64,000 nt of DNA, taken from contig NZ_CP032155.1 of NCBI RefSeq assembly GCF_008329905.1, forward strand, positions 4,154,001 to 4,218,000, in the 5' to 3' direction. The stretch comes from Mycobacterium sp. ELW1. GTDB taxonomy: Bacteria; Actinomycetota; Actinomycetes; Mycobacteriales; Mycobacteriaceae. The notes below the pieces were generated by a model. That model did not search any database. It worked only from the letters and a program-made list of their open reading frames with translations, and was not told where the DNA came from. This document shows, in pieces, positions 19,074 through 30,913 of this stretch (position 1 is the first letter of the stretch; every line of letters begins with the position of its first letter). A program made the position numbers and the translations under genes.

Positions 19074-20072
19074 TCAGGACGGTTTGACTCCGGTGATCAT
19101 GACGTTGTAGTACCAGCCCTTGGGCACGACGCGGCGCCAGAGGTTGTCGTCCACCCAGCTCAGCCCGATCCAGCTGTTGAAGGCGAACTTGGCGTAGCCC
19201 CAGCCCAGCTTGCCGGGCGGTACGGCGGCTTCGAATGTGCGCAGCGGCCAGCCGAGCATCGCGGCGGTGAACTCCGTCGTCGAGGTCGACACGTCGACGG
19301 CACCGGCGCTGCGGGCCATTCGCTCGAGGTCATCGGGGTCGAAGGTGTGCAGGTCCACCACCGCCTCCAGCGCCGCGGCGCGAGACGATTCGTCGAGTTC
19401 GGCCTGCGGCCGCCGCCAGCCCTCCAGACCGGGCAGCTTGGTGGCATTGGTGGCGACCCGCCAGGTCAGCGTCGACAGGGAGCGGGCGTAGGTGTTGCCC
19501 ACGCTGGTGGGTTCGCCGGCGAAGACGAACCGGCCGCCCGGCTTGAGCACCCGCACGACCTCGCGCAGCGACTTCTCGACGTCGGGGATGTGGTGCAGCA
19601 CGGCATGCCCGACGACGAGGTCGAACGTGTCGTCCTCGTAGGGGACGCCTTCGGCGTCGGCGACCCGGCCGTCGATGTCCAGACCCAGGTTCTGCCCGTT
19701 GCGGGTGGCGACCTTGACCATGCCCGGCGACAGGTCGGTCACCGAGCCGCGCCGGGCCACGCCGGCCTGGATCAGGTTGAGCAGGAAGAAACCGCTGCCA
19801 CAGCCCAGTTCCAGGGCGCGATCGTAGGGCAGCTCACGCAGCTCCTCCGGCGGCACGGTCGCGTCGAAGAGGTTGCGGGCGTAGTCCACGCAGCGCTTGT
19901 CATACGAGATCGACCATTTGTCGTCGTAGCTCTCGGCTTCCCAGTCGTGGTACAGGATCTGGGCCAGCTTGCTGTCCTTGAGCGCCGCTTCCACCTGCTC
20001 GGCCGTGGCGTGCGGCTGCGGAGCCGGGTCGCCGGCGACATCGGGCAGGGTACGGGGATCCTTCGTCTCCAT
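19074..20072 (-). CDS. SAM-dependent methyltransferase (Rv3038c homologue)
   Basis: A 332-residue class I methyltransferase. The SAM motif ALELGCGSGFFLLNL is near residue 90, followed by VTDLSPGMVKVA, the acidic VADAEG and the DLVVGHAVLHHI motif, the usual Methyltransf_11 order. A long C-terminal helical part (about 210-332) is family-specific. It is in the leftward run of genes from yczE to the THUMP-like methyltransferase. The acceptor is unknown. Confidence 0.85.
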   Translation of the reverse strand: METKDPRTLPDVAGDPAPQPHATAEQVEAALKDSKLAQILYHDWEAESYDDKWSISYDKRCVDYARNLFDATVPPEELRELPYDRALELGCGSGFFLLNLIQAGVARRGSVTDLSPGMVKVATRNGQNLGLDIDGRVADAEGVPYEDDTFDLVVGHAVLHHIPDVEKSLREVVRVLKPGGRFVFAGEPTSVGNTYARSLSTLTWRVATNATKLPGLEGWRRPQAELDESSRAAALEAVVDLHTFDPDDLERMARSAGAVDVSTSTTEFTAAMLGWPLRTFEAAVPPGKLGWGYAKFAFNSWIGLSWVDDNLWRRVVPKGWYYNVMITGVKPS

Positions 20073-20081
20073 CAGGGCAGC

Positions 20082-20795
20082 CTAACTGCCGTCACCCGCT
20101 GCGAAGACCTGGCCGTAGCGTTGCGCCTGCTCACCGGCGTCGAGCCGGCCGTCGATGAGGGCTTTGGCGCCGGCCAGTGCGCTCGGCTCGGCGTCGACGA
20201 ACCGGCCCGCCCAGGCCGCGGCGGCGTCGAAGACGTGATCGGGGGCCACCATCTCGTCGATGAGTCCGAGCGCCAGCGACTCCTTGGCGTCGACGAACCG
20301 GCCGCTGAACGCCAGTTCCTTGGCCCGCGCCGCCCCGATCGCGCGTGCCAGCCGCTCGGCTCCACCACCGCCGGGGACCAGCCCGGCCAGGATTTCGGTG
20401 GCGCCGAGTTTGACGTTGTCACCGCTGACCCGCCAGTCGGCTGCCAGCGCCAGGCTCAGCCCCGCGCCCAGCGCGTAGCCGGTGATCGCCGCGACCGTCG
20501 GCTTGGGGATCGCCGCCACCGCATCGAGCGCATCGCGGCGCAGCCGGTCGGCGGCCTCGGCCTCGGCGCGGTTCAGCGTGCGCAGCTCGGGGACGTCGTC
20601 GCCGGCGGAGAAGATCTCGTGTCCGCCGAACAGGATCACCGTCGCGATGTCGGCGCGGCGGCCCACCTCGGCGGCAGCGTCGATCAGCTCGCGGTAGGTC
20701 TGTCTGGTCAGCGCGTTGGTCGGTGGGCGTGACACCAGCAGCACCCCCACTTTCGGGTGCTGCTCGCCGACGTGCACATGGGCGAACTCGCGCAC
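20082..20795 (-). CDS. echA17: Enoyl-CoA hydratase/isomerase family protein
   Basis: A crotonase of about 237 residues. The first oxyanion-hole strand is [14 protein letters not shown], the second is [16 protein letters not shown], and the acid residue lies in [15 protein letters not shown]. It corresponds to EchA17 (Rv3039c), which hydrates or isomerises enoyl-CoA in lipid oxidation. The GTG start (VREFAHVHV) is one base after the NUDIX stop, so the gene is in the same transcript; the ATG-initiated longer frame overlaps that gene and was rejected. Confidence 0.88.
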   Translation of the reverse strand: MREFAHVHVGEQHPKVGVLLVSRPPTNALTRQTYRELIDAAAEVGRRADIATVILFGGHEIFSAGDDVPELRTLNRAEAEAADRLRRDALDAVAAIPKPTVAAITGYALGAGLSLALAADWRVSGDNVKLGATEILAGLVPGGGGAERLARAIGAARAKELAFSGRFVDAKESLALGLIDEMVAPDHVFDAAAAWAGRFVDAEPSALAGAKALIDGRLDAGEQAQRYGQVFAAGDGS

Positions 20796-20796
20796 C

Positions 20797-21618
20797 TCAG
20801 TCGCCGTAACCCTGCGGGGCGCGACGGTTGCGCGCCTCGTTGTATCGATCACTGTTGAAGAACTCGATCTCCCAGTTGCCTTCGCGCACAGCAAGATTGG
20901 GCTGAACGACCACGATCTGGCGTTCCAGTGTCAGCACCTCGTCGACGGAGCGCCCGGCCAGCGAGTCGAGCTGCGTCCAGGTTGGCGGCAGCAGGAACGA
21001 GCGGGCCTCGGCGAAGTCCTCGATGGCGGCCTCCGGACTGGTCCAGGCCGCCTGATCGGATTCGGTGTTGTGGCCGTCGGCCCGCTGGCCCTCCGGCAGG
21101 GCGCCGACGAAGAAGTAGGTGTCGTAGCGGCGTGTGCGCTCTTCCTCGGGGGTGACCCAGTTGGCCCACGGCCGCAGCAGGTCGGCGCGCAGCACCAGGT
21201 TCTCCCGGCGCAGAAAGTCCGAGAACGACAGGCTGCGGTCGACCAGGGCCCCGCGCGCCTCCCGATAGATCGACGCATCGGCGACGATGCCGTCCGGATC
21301 GTCGGCCGGTCCGGCGAACAGCACCCCGGACTCCTCGAACGTCTCGCGGGCCGCGGCGCATACCAGTGCTTCGGCGAGGTCCTCGTCGATGCCGAACCGG
21401 GTGGCCCACCAATCCGGCCCGGGTCCGTACCAGGCGATGTCGGAGTTGCGGTCGCGGTCGTCGACGCCTCCGCCGGGGAACACCATGACCCCGCCGGCGA
21501 ACTCCATCGCGCTGTGGCGGCGCATCAGAAAAACCTCGAGACCTTCAGCTGCAGTGTCCCGGATCAGCATGACCGTCGCCGCCGGCCGGACCGGCAATGG
21601 TTCGGGCTTGTCGCTCAT
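20797..21618 (-). CDS. NUDIX hydrolase
   Basis: A 273-residue NUDIX protein in the Rv3040c position. A Nudix-box-like RETFEESG lies near residue 97, preceded by the [13 protein letters not shown] loop. The gap between this glycine loop and the box is longer than in the minimal consensus, as in the NUDT19-like CoA-diphosphatase group. The start shares the TGATG junction with the ABC ATPase stop. A role in CoA ester turnover next to an enoyl-CoA hydratase is plausible but inferred. Confidence 0.85.
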   Translation of the reverse strand: MSDKPEPLPVRPAATVMLIRDTAAEGLEVFLMRRHSAMEFAGGVMVFPGGGVDDRDRNSDIAWYGPGPDWWATRFGIDEDLAEALVCAAARETFEESGVLFAGPADDPDGIVADASIYREARGALVDRSLSFSDFLRRENLVLRADLLRPWANWVTPEEERTRRYDTYFFVGALPEGQRADGHNTESDQAAWTSPEAAIEDFAEARSFLLPPTWTQLDSLAGRSVDEVLTLERQIVVVQPNLAVREGNWEIEFFNSDRYNEARNRRAPQGYGD

Positions 21619-22454
21619 CAGCGCCTCCTGTGGGCCGCACGACTCCGCACGCGTCGGGCGAAGTAGCGGCCGTCGATGACATCCAGCGCAATAGATTGCC
21701 CGAACGCGGTGGACAGATTCTCCGCCGTCAGGGTGTCACGCAGCAGCCCAGCGGCCACGACCTGGCCCTCGGACAGGATCAGGCAATGGCTGAAGCCGGG
21801 CGGGATCTCCTCGACGTGGTGGGTGACCAGGACCAGGGCGGGCGCATCAGGGTCGGCGGCCAGATCGGCCAGCCGGGCCACCAGTTCCTCGCGGCCGCCG
21901 AGGTCCAGCCCGGCCGCGGGCTCGTCGAGTAGGAGCAACTCGGGGTCGGTCATCAGCGAGCGGGCGATGAGGACGCGTTTGCGTTCGCCCTCCGACAGGG
22001 TGCCGTAGGTGCGGTCGGCCAGGTGTTCGGCGCCCACGCTCTCCAACGTGTCCACGGCGCGGGCGTAGTCGATCTCGTCGTAGTTCTCCCGCCACCGGCC
22101 CAACACGGCGTAACCGGCCGAGACGACCAGATCGCGGACCAGTTCGTCGTCGGGCACCCGCTGCGCGAGTGCCGCGCTGCTCAGCCCCACCCGCTGACGC
22201 AGCTCGGCCATGTCGGTGCGGCCCAGCCGCTCTGCGAGCACGTGGGCGACGCCCGACGACGGGTGTTCCATCGCGGCCGCCATCCGCAGCAGCGAGGTCT
22301 TGCCTGCACCGTTGGGGCCGATCACCACCCAGCGTTCGTCGAGTTCGACCTGCCAGGTGATGGGTCCGACCAGGACCCGGCCCCCGCGGCGCAGCGATAC
22401 TTTCCGGAAGTCGATCAGCAGGTCGGGGTCGACCTCGTCGGCGGTATCGGGCAC
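21618..22454 (-). CDS. ABC transporter ATP-binding protein (Rv3041c homologue)
   Basis: A 278-residue ATPase with Walker A GPNGAGKTS (46-54), signature LSEGERKR (153-160), Walker B LLLLDEPAAGLD (173-184) and a switch histidine in LVTHHVEEI. It is close to the YdiF/ModF-like stand-alone ATPases; no permease is adjacent except the YczE-type membrane protein just upstream. Its GTG start lies inside the 3' end of that gene (40-bp overlap), indicating coupled translation. Confidence 0.88.
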   Translation of the reverse strand: MPDTADEVDPDLLIDFRKVSLRRGGRVLVGPITWQVELDERWVVIGPNGAGKTSLLRMAAAMEHPSSGVAHVLAERLGRTDMAELRQRVGLSSAALAQRVPDDELVRDLVVSAGYAVLGRWRENYDEIDYARAVDTLESVGAEHLADRTYGTLSEGERKRVLIARSLMTDPELLLLDEPAAGLDLGGREELVARLADLAADPDAPALVLVTHHVEEIPPGFSHCLILSEGQVVAAGLLRDTLTAENLSTAFGQSIALDVIDGRYFARRVRSRAAHRRR

Positions 22455-23128
22455 TGCACCATCGTGCCGTATTCACCCGCGTCGGCACGCCTGGGGTCGC
22501 TGCGTTTTCGACTCTTCTCGAGGATGTTCGCCCACCCGCTCGCGGCCAGGACGGGTTTCGGGGTGAGATGAAGGACCAGCTGCACCATCGGCCCGATGCC
22601 GAAGGCGTAGATGACGGTCCCGACTCCCACGCTGCCGCCCAGCAGCCAGCCCACACTCAATACGGTGGCTTCGATCGCGGTGCGCACCACACGTACCGAA
22701 ACACCGGTCCGCGCAACCACTCCCGTCATCAGCCCGTCACGGGGGCCGGGCCCCAGACCGGCGCCCACGTAGAGAACCGTCGAGATCGCGTTGAGCAGCA
22801 CGGCTCCCAGCATCAGGGCGACCCGGGCCGGTAGCGATTCGGGTGCGGTCAGCACGGCCAGTCCGGCGTCGACGGTCACCGCGATGACGACGACGTTCGC
22901 GACCGTGCCGATGCCGGGCTTGTTGCGCAACGGGATCCAGGCCAGTAGTACGACGACTCCGACCACCGCCGAAGCCACCCCGATGGTCATCGGTGTGTGC
23001 CGGGTCAGCCCCTGGTGGAACACATCCCACGGATCGAGGCCGAGCCCGGCGCGGACCATCATCGCCATCGACAGGCCGTAGCCGGTGAGGCCGGTCAGCA
23101 GGGCGAAGCCGCGCAGCGCTGCGCTCAC
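22415..23128 (-). CDS. yczE: YczE/YyaS/YitT-type integral membrane protein
   Basis: A 237-residue membrane protein with about five hydrophobic segments (roughly 5-25, 45-65, 75-95, 105-125, 150-190) and the family's glycine-rich GAGLGPGPRDGLMTG loop. YczE proteins of unknown transport role are typically divergent from a MocR-type regulator YczR, exactly as here. The GTG start overlaps the stop of a 55-residue ORF (GTGA). The hydrophilic C-terminal tail (from about 205) extends into the start of the ABC ATPase gene. Confidence 0.82.
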   Translation of the reverse strand: MSAALRGFALLTGLTGYGLSMAMMVRAGLGLDPWDVFHQGLTRHTPMTIGVASAVVGVVVLLAWIPLRNKPGIGTVANVVVIAVTVDAGLAVLTAPESLPARVALMLGAVLLNAISTVLYVGAGLGPGPRDGLMTGVVARTGVSVRVVRTAIEATVLSVGWLLGGSVGVGTVIYAFGIGPMVQLVLHLTPKPVLAASGWANILEKSRKRSDPRRADAGEYGTMVQCPIPPTRSTPTC

Positions 23129-23292
23129 CGGTGGTCGGAGAACCGCACGCGCAGGGCGTCGAGATCCGCTCGCATCCGGCGCGCGTCGGCGTCGACGTCA
23201 TCCCATCCGGTCGAGGACGGATTCCAGGGGCCGTGGCCGGGGTCGAGCAGGGTCGCGAGGCGGGAGGCCACTCGGGAGAACCAGGTACTCAT
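23125..23292 (-). CDS. Small protein of 55 residues, first gene of the yczE operon
   Basis: A short reading frame beginning MSTWFSRVASRL and ending in LRVRFSDHR. Its TGA overlaps the yczE GTG as GTGA, the same coupling seen elsewhere in this window. It is an amphipathic N-terminal helix, a GHGPWNPSSTGWDD loop and a charged helix (DADARRMRADLDALRVR). No family is recognised. An alternative start nine bases upstream (23301) adds MVR. It lies between the YczR operator repeats and yczE, so it would be the first gene transcribed. Confidence 0.6.
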   Translation of the reverse strand: MSTWFSRVASRLATLLDPGHGPWNPSSTGWDDVDADARRMRADLDALRVRFSDHR

Positions 23293-23312
23293 GCGGACCA
23301 TGATTCCGACTG

Positions 23313-23355
23313 ACTGGCTTGCCCTTCAATAGCCAGTTGGCCCATACTGGCTTGC
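23313..23355. promoter_or_regulatory. YczR operator: direct repeats with an inverted half-site
   Basis: ACTGGCTTGC occurs at 23313-23322 and again at 23346-23355, exactly 33 bp (about three helical turns) apart, with an inverted AGCCAGT at 23331-23337 between. This arrangement of direct repeats plus an inverted copy matches what is known for MocR-type regulators. It fills the gap between yczR (from 23358) and the small gene/yczE (from 23292), so it can control both directions. Confidence 0.7.
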
Positions 23356-23357
23356 AA

Positions 23358-24803
23358 ATGGCGACGACTATGACGGCCAGAACCCTCGATCCGGACCTTC
23401 TGGTCCGGGAATTGGGCAACTGGCGGACTTCCAGCAAAAGTGGACCCACCTACCAGGCCTTGGCCGACGGGCTGCGGATGCTGATCGTCGACGGCCGGCT
23501 GCCGGTCGGTTCGCGGCTGCCCAGCGAACGCGTGCTCGCCGAAGTGCTGCGAGTGTCCCGAACCACCGTCACCACCGCGTATGCGGAGCTGGGCGACAGC
23601 GGCTATCTGCACGCCCGGCGCGGCGCCCGCAGCACGGTTGCGCTCCCCCACACCCCGGTCAGCGTCCCGAGTCCGACACCAGCCGCCATCAACCTGGCGG
23701 CGGCCGCTCTGGCCGCCCCGGCCAGCGCGGTGCAGGAGGCGTTCACCGAGGCCGCCCGCGAGTCCGCCGGCTATCTGCAGCTGACCGGCCACGACATGCG
23801 CGGGATCTTGCCCTTCCGTCGCGCGATCGCCGAACGTTATTGCGCCAGAGGGCTTCCCACCGAACCCGACCAGATCATGGTCACCAGCGGCGCGCAGCAC
23901 GCGATCGCTCTGATCCTGACGACCTACGTTCAGCCCGGTGATCGCGTACTCGTGGAGCAGCCCACCTATCACGGCGCGCTCAGCGCGATCGCGACCGCGG
24001 GCGCGCGGCCCGTTCCGGTGGCGATGACCAGGGAGGGTTGGGAACTCGACGCCGTACACGCCGCCGTGCGACAACTCGCCCCGACTCTGGCCTATCTGGT
24101 ACCCGACAATCACAATCCGACAGGGTTCTCGATGCCACCCGCGGACCGCAAGCGAATTTGCGACATCGTCGCCGAGACCCGCACCCGCACAGTGATCGAC
24201 GAGACCCTCACCGACGTCTGGATCGACGAGCCGATGCCGCCGCCGGTTGCCGCATCGATGAGGACGCGCACCGACCTGATGATCACGATCGGCTCGATGT
24301 CGAAGTCATTCTGGGGTGGGATGCGCATCGGCTGGATCCGCGCCGAACCGAGCGTGCTCGCCACCATCCGCGCGGTCCGCCCGTCGATCGATCTGGGTAC
24401 CTCGGTGGTCGAACAGCTCGCTGCGGCAAGGCTTCTCACGCACCGGGCTGAGGAGGTACTGCCCGAACGCCGCGAGATCCTGCGGGGGCGACGGGCGCTG
24501 CTCCTCGAACTTCTGGAGCAACACCTGCCCGAATGGCGCCCGCTGCCCGGGACCGGCGGCATGTCGCTGTGGGTGCAGCTGCCCGCGCCGGTGAGTTCGG
24601 CGATGTGCGCCTCGGCCTCCCGGCTCGGCGTCGAGTTGCCGCCCGGCCCCCGCTTCGGGGTCGACGGCACGTTGGAGCGCTTCGTCCGGATTCCGTTCGC
24701 ACTGCCCGAGGATGAGCTGACCGAGGCCATCGAACTGCTCGGCCGGGCGTGGCGCAGCATCACCGGCTCGGCCACCGTCGAGTCGACAGCCGTGGTGATC
24801 TAG
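23358..24803 (+). CDS. yczR: MocR-type transcriptional regulator YczR (GntR HTH plus aminotransferase domain)
   Basis: About 481 residues from MATTMTARTLDP. The N-terminal winged helix (about 20-95) contains YQALADGLRMLIVDGRLPVGSRLPSERVLAEVLRVSRTTV, typical of GntR (shown here in parts only: the recognition helix is around VSRTTVTTAY). A linker leads to a fold type I aminotransferase domain with a PDNHNPTG motif and the PLP lysine in MSKSFWGG. It is divergent from yczE and should bind the direct repeats just upstream. Effector is likely PLP or a vitamer-related ligand. Confidence 0.85.
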   Translation: MATTMTARTLDPDLLVRELGNWRTSSKSGPTYQALADGLRMLIVDGRLPVGSRLPSERVLAEVLRVSRTTVTTAYAELGDSGYLHARRGARSTVALPHTPVSVPSPTPAAINLAAAALAAPASAVQEAFTEAARESAGYLQLTGHDMRGILPFRRAIAERYCARGLPTEPDQIMVTSGAQHAIALILTTYVQPGDRVLVEQPTYHGALSAIATAGARPVPVAMTREGWELDAVHAAVRQLAPTLAYLVPDNHNPTGFSMPPADRKRICDIVAETRTRTVIDETLTDVWIDEPMPPPVAASMRTRTDLMITIGSMSKSFWGGMRIGWIRAEPSVLATIRAVRPSIDLGTSVVEQLAAARLLTHRAEEVLPERREILRGRRALLLELLEQHLPEWRPLPGTGGMSLWVQLPAPVSSAMCASASRLGVELPPGPRFGVDGTLERFVRIPFALPEDELTEAIELLGRAWRSITGSATVESTAVVI

Positions 24804-24807
24804 CGAT

Positions 24808-27855
<3,048 letters not shown>

Positions 27856-27972
27856 CTAGCCGCCCGTCGCCGCCAATGGGCTGTGGGTCCTACATTCTGT
27901 CGTATTTGTCACCGATACACCTTCAACCGCAGCTCAGCGACCCTACAACAGGCGGATGTTACGGTCGGCGTC

Positions 27973-29025
27973 GTGCTGATCGGTGGTGGGCGTGCGGGTG
28001 TCGTGATGGCCGCCGGGGCGGCGCTGGCCGCGGTCGCCATGACCGTTGCCAGCGGGTGCTCCACAACTCCGAAGGCCGCCCCACCGGGCGCAACGTCGCT
28101 GGTCACCAGCACCACGAAAATCGCGAGTGCGGGTGTGCTGGGCAATCAGCGCCGGCCCGACGAATCGTGTGCACCCGAGCCGGCCCGCCTCGACCCCGCC
28201 GCGCCCGACCCGCAACGCATCGTGGTGCTCTCCGGTGACGAGCTCGACGCACTGTGCGCGCTGGGGTTGCAGACGCGGATCGTGGCGGCCGCCCTGCCCG
28301 ACGGGTCCACCAGCCAGCCGTCATATCTGGGCACCGTCATCCACAACCTGCCCGCAGCCGGCACCCGCAGCGCACCGGACCTCACCGCGATCGCGGCCGC
28401 CAAACCGGACCTGATCCTCGGCTCCCAGGAGTTGACGCCGCAGTCCCTGCCGGAGCTGACCGCCATCGCCCCGACCGTGTTCGCCGACGCCCCCGGCGCC
28501 CAGTGGCAGGACAACGTGCGCACCGTCGGGGCAGCGACCGGACGAGCCCAGGCCGCGGCCGATCTGATCGGCGGGTTCATCGAGCAGGCCAAGCAGAAGG
28601 GCATGGCCAACGACGCCCCGCACTTCCAGGCCTCCATCGTCCAGTTCACCGACACCACGATCCGGGTGTACGGCGCGGCGAATTTCCCGGCGTCGGTGTT
28701 GGCGGATGTGGGAGTGGATCGTCCTGCAGCGCAACGGTTTACCGGCAAGCCATACATCGAGATCGGCATTTCCGACGCCGATCTGAACCGTTCCCCGGAC
28801 CTCTCCGCTGCCGACGGCGACATCGTCTACCTGTCCTTCGCTTCGCCGGCCGCCAAGGATCGGGCGCCTGCCGTCCTCGACAGCGCGCCGTGGCGAAGGC
28901 TGTCAGCCAACCGAGACAACCGCGTCTTCGTCGTCAACAACGAGGTCTGGCAGACCGGCCAGGGCCTGGTCGCCGCACGCGGCATCCTCGACGACCTGCG
29001 CTGGCTCAACGCACCGATCAACTAA
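27973..29025 (+). CDS. fecB: FecB-type periplasmic iron-siderophore/heme binding lipoprotein
   Basis: About 350 residues from the GTG reading VLIGGGRAGVV. A signal with lipobox VASGC (about residue 30 of this start) precedes a substrate-binding fold with PQRIVVLSGDELDAL, RSAPDLTAIAAAKPDLIL and the ending WQTGQGLVAARGILDDL. It corresponds to Rv3044 FecB, which binds heme or ferric siderophores and also affects envelope permeability. An ATG 123 bp upstream (27850) is in frame, but the extension lacks a signal-like start. Confidence 0.85.
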   Translation: MLIGGGRAGVVMAAGAALAAVAMTVASGCSTTPKAAPPGATSLVTSTTKIASAGVLGNQRRPDESCAPEPARLDPAAPDPQRIVVLSGDELDALCALGLQTRIVAAALPDGSTSQPSYLGTVIHNLPAAGTRSAPDLTAIAAAKPDLILGSQELTPQSLPELTAIAPTVFADAPGAQWQDNVRTVGAATGRAQAAADLIGGFIEQAKQKGMANDAPHFQASIVQFTDTTIRVYGAANFPASVLADVGVDRPAAQRFTGKPYIEIGISDADLNRSPDLSAADGDIVYLSFASPAAKDRAPAVLDSAPWRRLSANRDNRVFVVNNEVWQTGQGLVAARGILDDLRWLNAPIN

Positions 29026-29048
29026 CCGCAGGCGGTAAGTTCAGACCC

Positions 29049-29324
29049 GTGTTCCACGTGCTGACGATCACCTATGAAAAGCCGCTCGACGTCGTCGACC
29101 AGACCCGGCCGGCCCATCTGGCGTTCTTGAACGACGAAATCGAGGCCGGCCGTCTGCTGCTCGCCGGACGCCTGGAGACAGGTACCGGTGGCGTCCTGAT
29201 CACCGCGGATATCAGCACCGAGGATGCCCAGAGCATCATCGACCGCGACCCGTACACGCTGGCGGGCGTGGTCAGCTATCAGCGGTTATCTTTTAACGGC
29301 GGGGTTCGCGCACCCGGGTTGTAA
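29049..29324 (+). CDS. YciI family protein
   Basis: A 91-residue protein from a GTG (VFHVLTITYEKPLD). The DQTRPAHLAFLNDEIEAGRLLLAGRL segment carries the conserved His and Asp positions of the YciI ferredoxin-like fold, here with HLAFL and late DPYTLAGVVSYQ. YciI proteins are small, of uncertain enzymatic role. It follows fecB by 23 bp and could be co-transcribed. A longer in-frame ATG lies inside fecB and was rejected. Confidence 0.8.
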   Translation: MFHVLTITYEKPLDVVDQTRPAHLAFLNDEIEAGRLLLAGRLETGTGGVLITADISTEDAQSIIDRDPYTLAGVVSYQRLSFNGGVRAPGL

Positions 29325-29373
29325 ACCTCGTCACGTCGGGATTAGGCATCCGCCCCGCCGGGTTATGTCTGTT

Positions 29374-29391
29374 GGTCGCAACGTTGCGACC
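29374..29391. promoter_or_regulatory. Perfect 18-bp palindrome upstream of adhC
   Basis: GGTCGCAACGTTGCGACC is a perfect palindrome, with arms extended by GTTG to the left and CCAAC to the right. It lies 63-80 bp before the adhC ATG, at a position where a repressor or activator would act. The matching regulator is not visible next to it. Confidence 0.55.
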
Positions 29392-29453
29392 CAACTTGCA
29401 CTCAAAACGCTGAATCACTCAGTGCTGCCCGAAACGCGATCAAAGAGGACACG

Positions 29454-30506
29454 ATGAGCACAGTTACCGCGTATGCCGCCACGTCGGCAACCGAGCCCCT
29501 GACCAAGACGACCGTCACCCGCCGCGAGGTCGGCCCGCATGACGTCAAATTCGACATCCACTTCGCCGGGATCTGTCACTCCGACATCCACACGGTGCGC
29601 GGTGAATGGGGCGGTGTCCGTTACCCGCTCGTACCCGGACACGAAATCGCCGGTGTCGTAACCGAAGTCGGCTCGGATGTGACCAAGTACAAGGTCGGCG
29701 ACCGGGTCGGCGTCGGCTGCTTCGTCGACTCCTGCCGCGAATGCGACAGCTGTAAGGCCGGCCTCCAGCAGTACTGCACCGGTTCAGGCATGGTCGGCAC
29801 CTACGGCTCGGTGGGCCGCGACGGCCAGCCCACCGCCGGTGGCTACAGCGGCAACATCGTCGTCGACGAGAACTATGTGCTGCGCATCCCCGATTCGCTG
29901 TCGCTGGAGGCCGCCGCGCCGCTGATGTGCGCGGGCATCACCACCTTCTCCCCGCTGCGGCACTGGAATGCCGGTCCGGGCAAGCGAATTGCGGTCGTCG
30001 GTCTCGGTGGCCTCGGGCACATGGGCGTCAAGCTCGGCGTCGCGATGGGCGCTGAGGTGACGGTGTTGTCGCAGTCGCTGAAGAAGATGGAAGACGGCCT
30101 GCGACTGGGAGCCGGTGAGTACTACGCGACCAGCGATCCCGAGACGTTCAAAAAGCTGCGCAACTCTTTCGACCTGATCCTGAACACCGTGTCGGCCAAC
30201 CTCGATCTGAGCGCCTACCTGAGCACCCTGCGGGTCGACGGCACGCTGGTCGAGCTGGGCATGCCCGAGCAGCCGATGGTGGTTCCGGCGCAGCCGCTGG
30301 TCAGCATGCGGCGCCACCTGTCGGGTTCGATGATCGGCGGCATCCCGGAAACCCAGGAGATGCTGGACTTCTGCGCCGAGAAGGGCATCGAGCCCGAAAT
30401 CGAGCTGATCCAGCCGGATTACATCAACGAGGCTTACGAGCGGGTGCTCGTCAGCGACGTGCGGTACCGCTTCGTGATCGACACCGAATCACTGCGGACC
30501 GCATAG
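29454..30506 (+). CDS. adhC: Zinc-dependent alcohol dehydrogenase (cinnamyl-alcohol dehydrogenase type)
   Basis: A 350-residue MDR enzyme corresponding to AdhC (Rv3045). The catalytic zinc site begins [15 protein letters not shown], followed by PGHEIAGVV; the structural zinc loop has four Cys in [18 protein letters not shown]; the cofactor loop is [12 protein letters not shown]. Serine after the third strand (LSQSLKK) favours NADP(H). The likely role is reduction of aldehydes. A ribosome site (AAAGAGGAC) precedes the ATG. Confidence 0.93.
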   Translation: MSTVTAYAATSATEPLTKTTVTRREVGPHDVKFDIHFAGICHSDIHTVRGEWGGVRYPLVPGHEIAGVVTEVGSDVTKYKVGDRVGVGCFVDSCRECDSCKAGLQQYCTGSGMVGTYGSVGRDGQPTAGGYSGNIVVDENYVLRIPDSLSLEAAAPLMCAGITTFSPLRHWNAGPGKRIAVVGLGGLGHMGVKLGVAMGAEVTVLSQSLKKMEDGLRLGAGEYYATSDPETFKKLRNSFDLILNTVSANLDLSAYLSTLRVDGTLVELGMPEQPMVVPAQPLVSMRRHLSGSMIGGIPETQEMLDFCAEKGIEPEIELIQPDYINEAYERVLVSDVRYRFVIDTESLRTA

Positions 30507-30509
30507 CGA

Positions 30510-30839
30510 TCACTCGCTGACGGGGTCCTCGGACACACCGGTCAGCGGCCAACCGGCCGCGGCCAGTGTGGCCGCGACCCGCTTGACGTTGTCCGGCCCG
30601 GCATCGTGGTGGCTGACGTCCTTGATGAATGCCGCGATCTCGTCCTCGTCGATCCCGCCCTCGAGGGCGGCCGAGTCCTTGGCGGTGATGTTGGCGACGA
30701 CCTCTTTGATCTGCTCTTCGGTCAGCGGGGTCGAGCGCAACAAGGCCAGCAGCGGGACCCGGTCAGGACCAGGCACCCCGTTGGGGTAACCGGCGCGCAG
30801 CCAGTTCAGGATCGAGTTCAACAGCGACGTAGCGGTCAC
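30510..30839 (-). CDS. DUF3349 domain protein (Rv3046c homologue)
   Basis: A 109-residue protein with the DUF3349 layout: LNWLRAGYPNGVPGPDRVPLLALL, then LTEEQIKEVV, and the final VKRVAATLAAAGWPLTG. The fold is a small all-helical domain found in actinobacteria; its function is unknown. It is convergent with adhC (3 bp apart). Confidence 0.88.
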   Translation of the reverse strand: MTATSLLNSILNWLRAGYPNGVPGPDRVPLLALLRSTPLTEEQIKEVVANITAKDSAALEGGIDEDEIAAFIKDVSHHDAGPDNVKRVAATLAAAGWPLTGVSEDPVSE

Positions 30840-30913
30840 AGCGCTCAGTCTCTCGGTTAGCCCCGACCGGCGCCAGCACCGATGGCACAGTTCTCCCCCG
30901 GTTCACACCGCGT

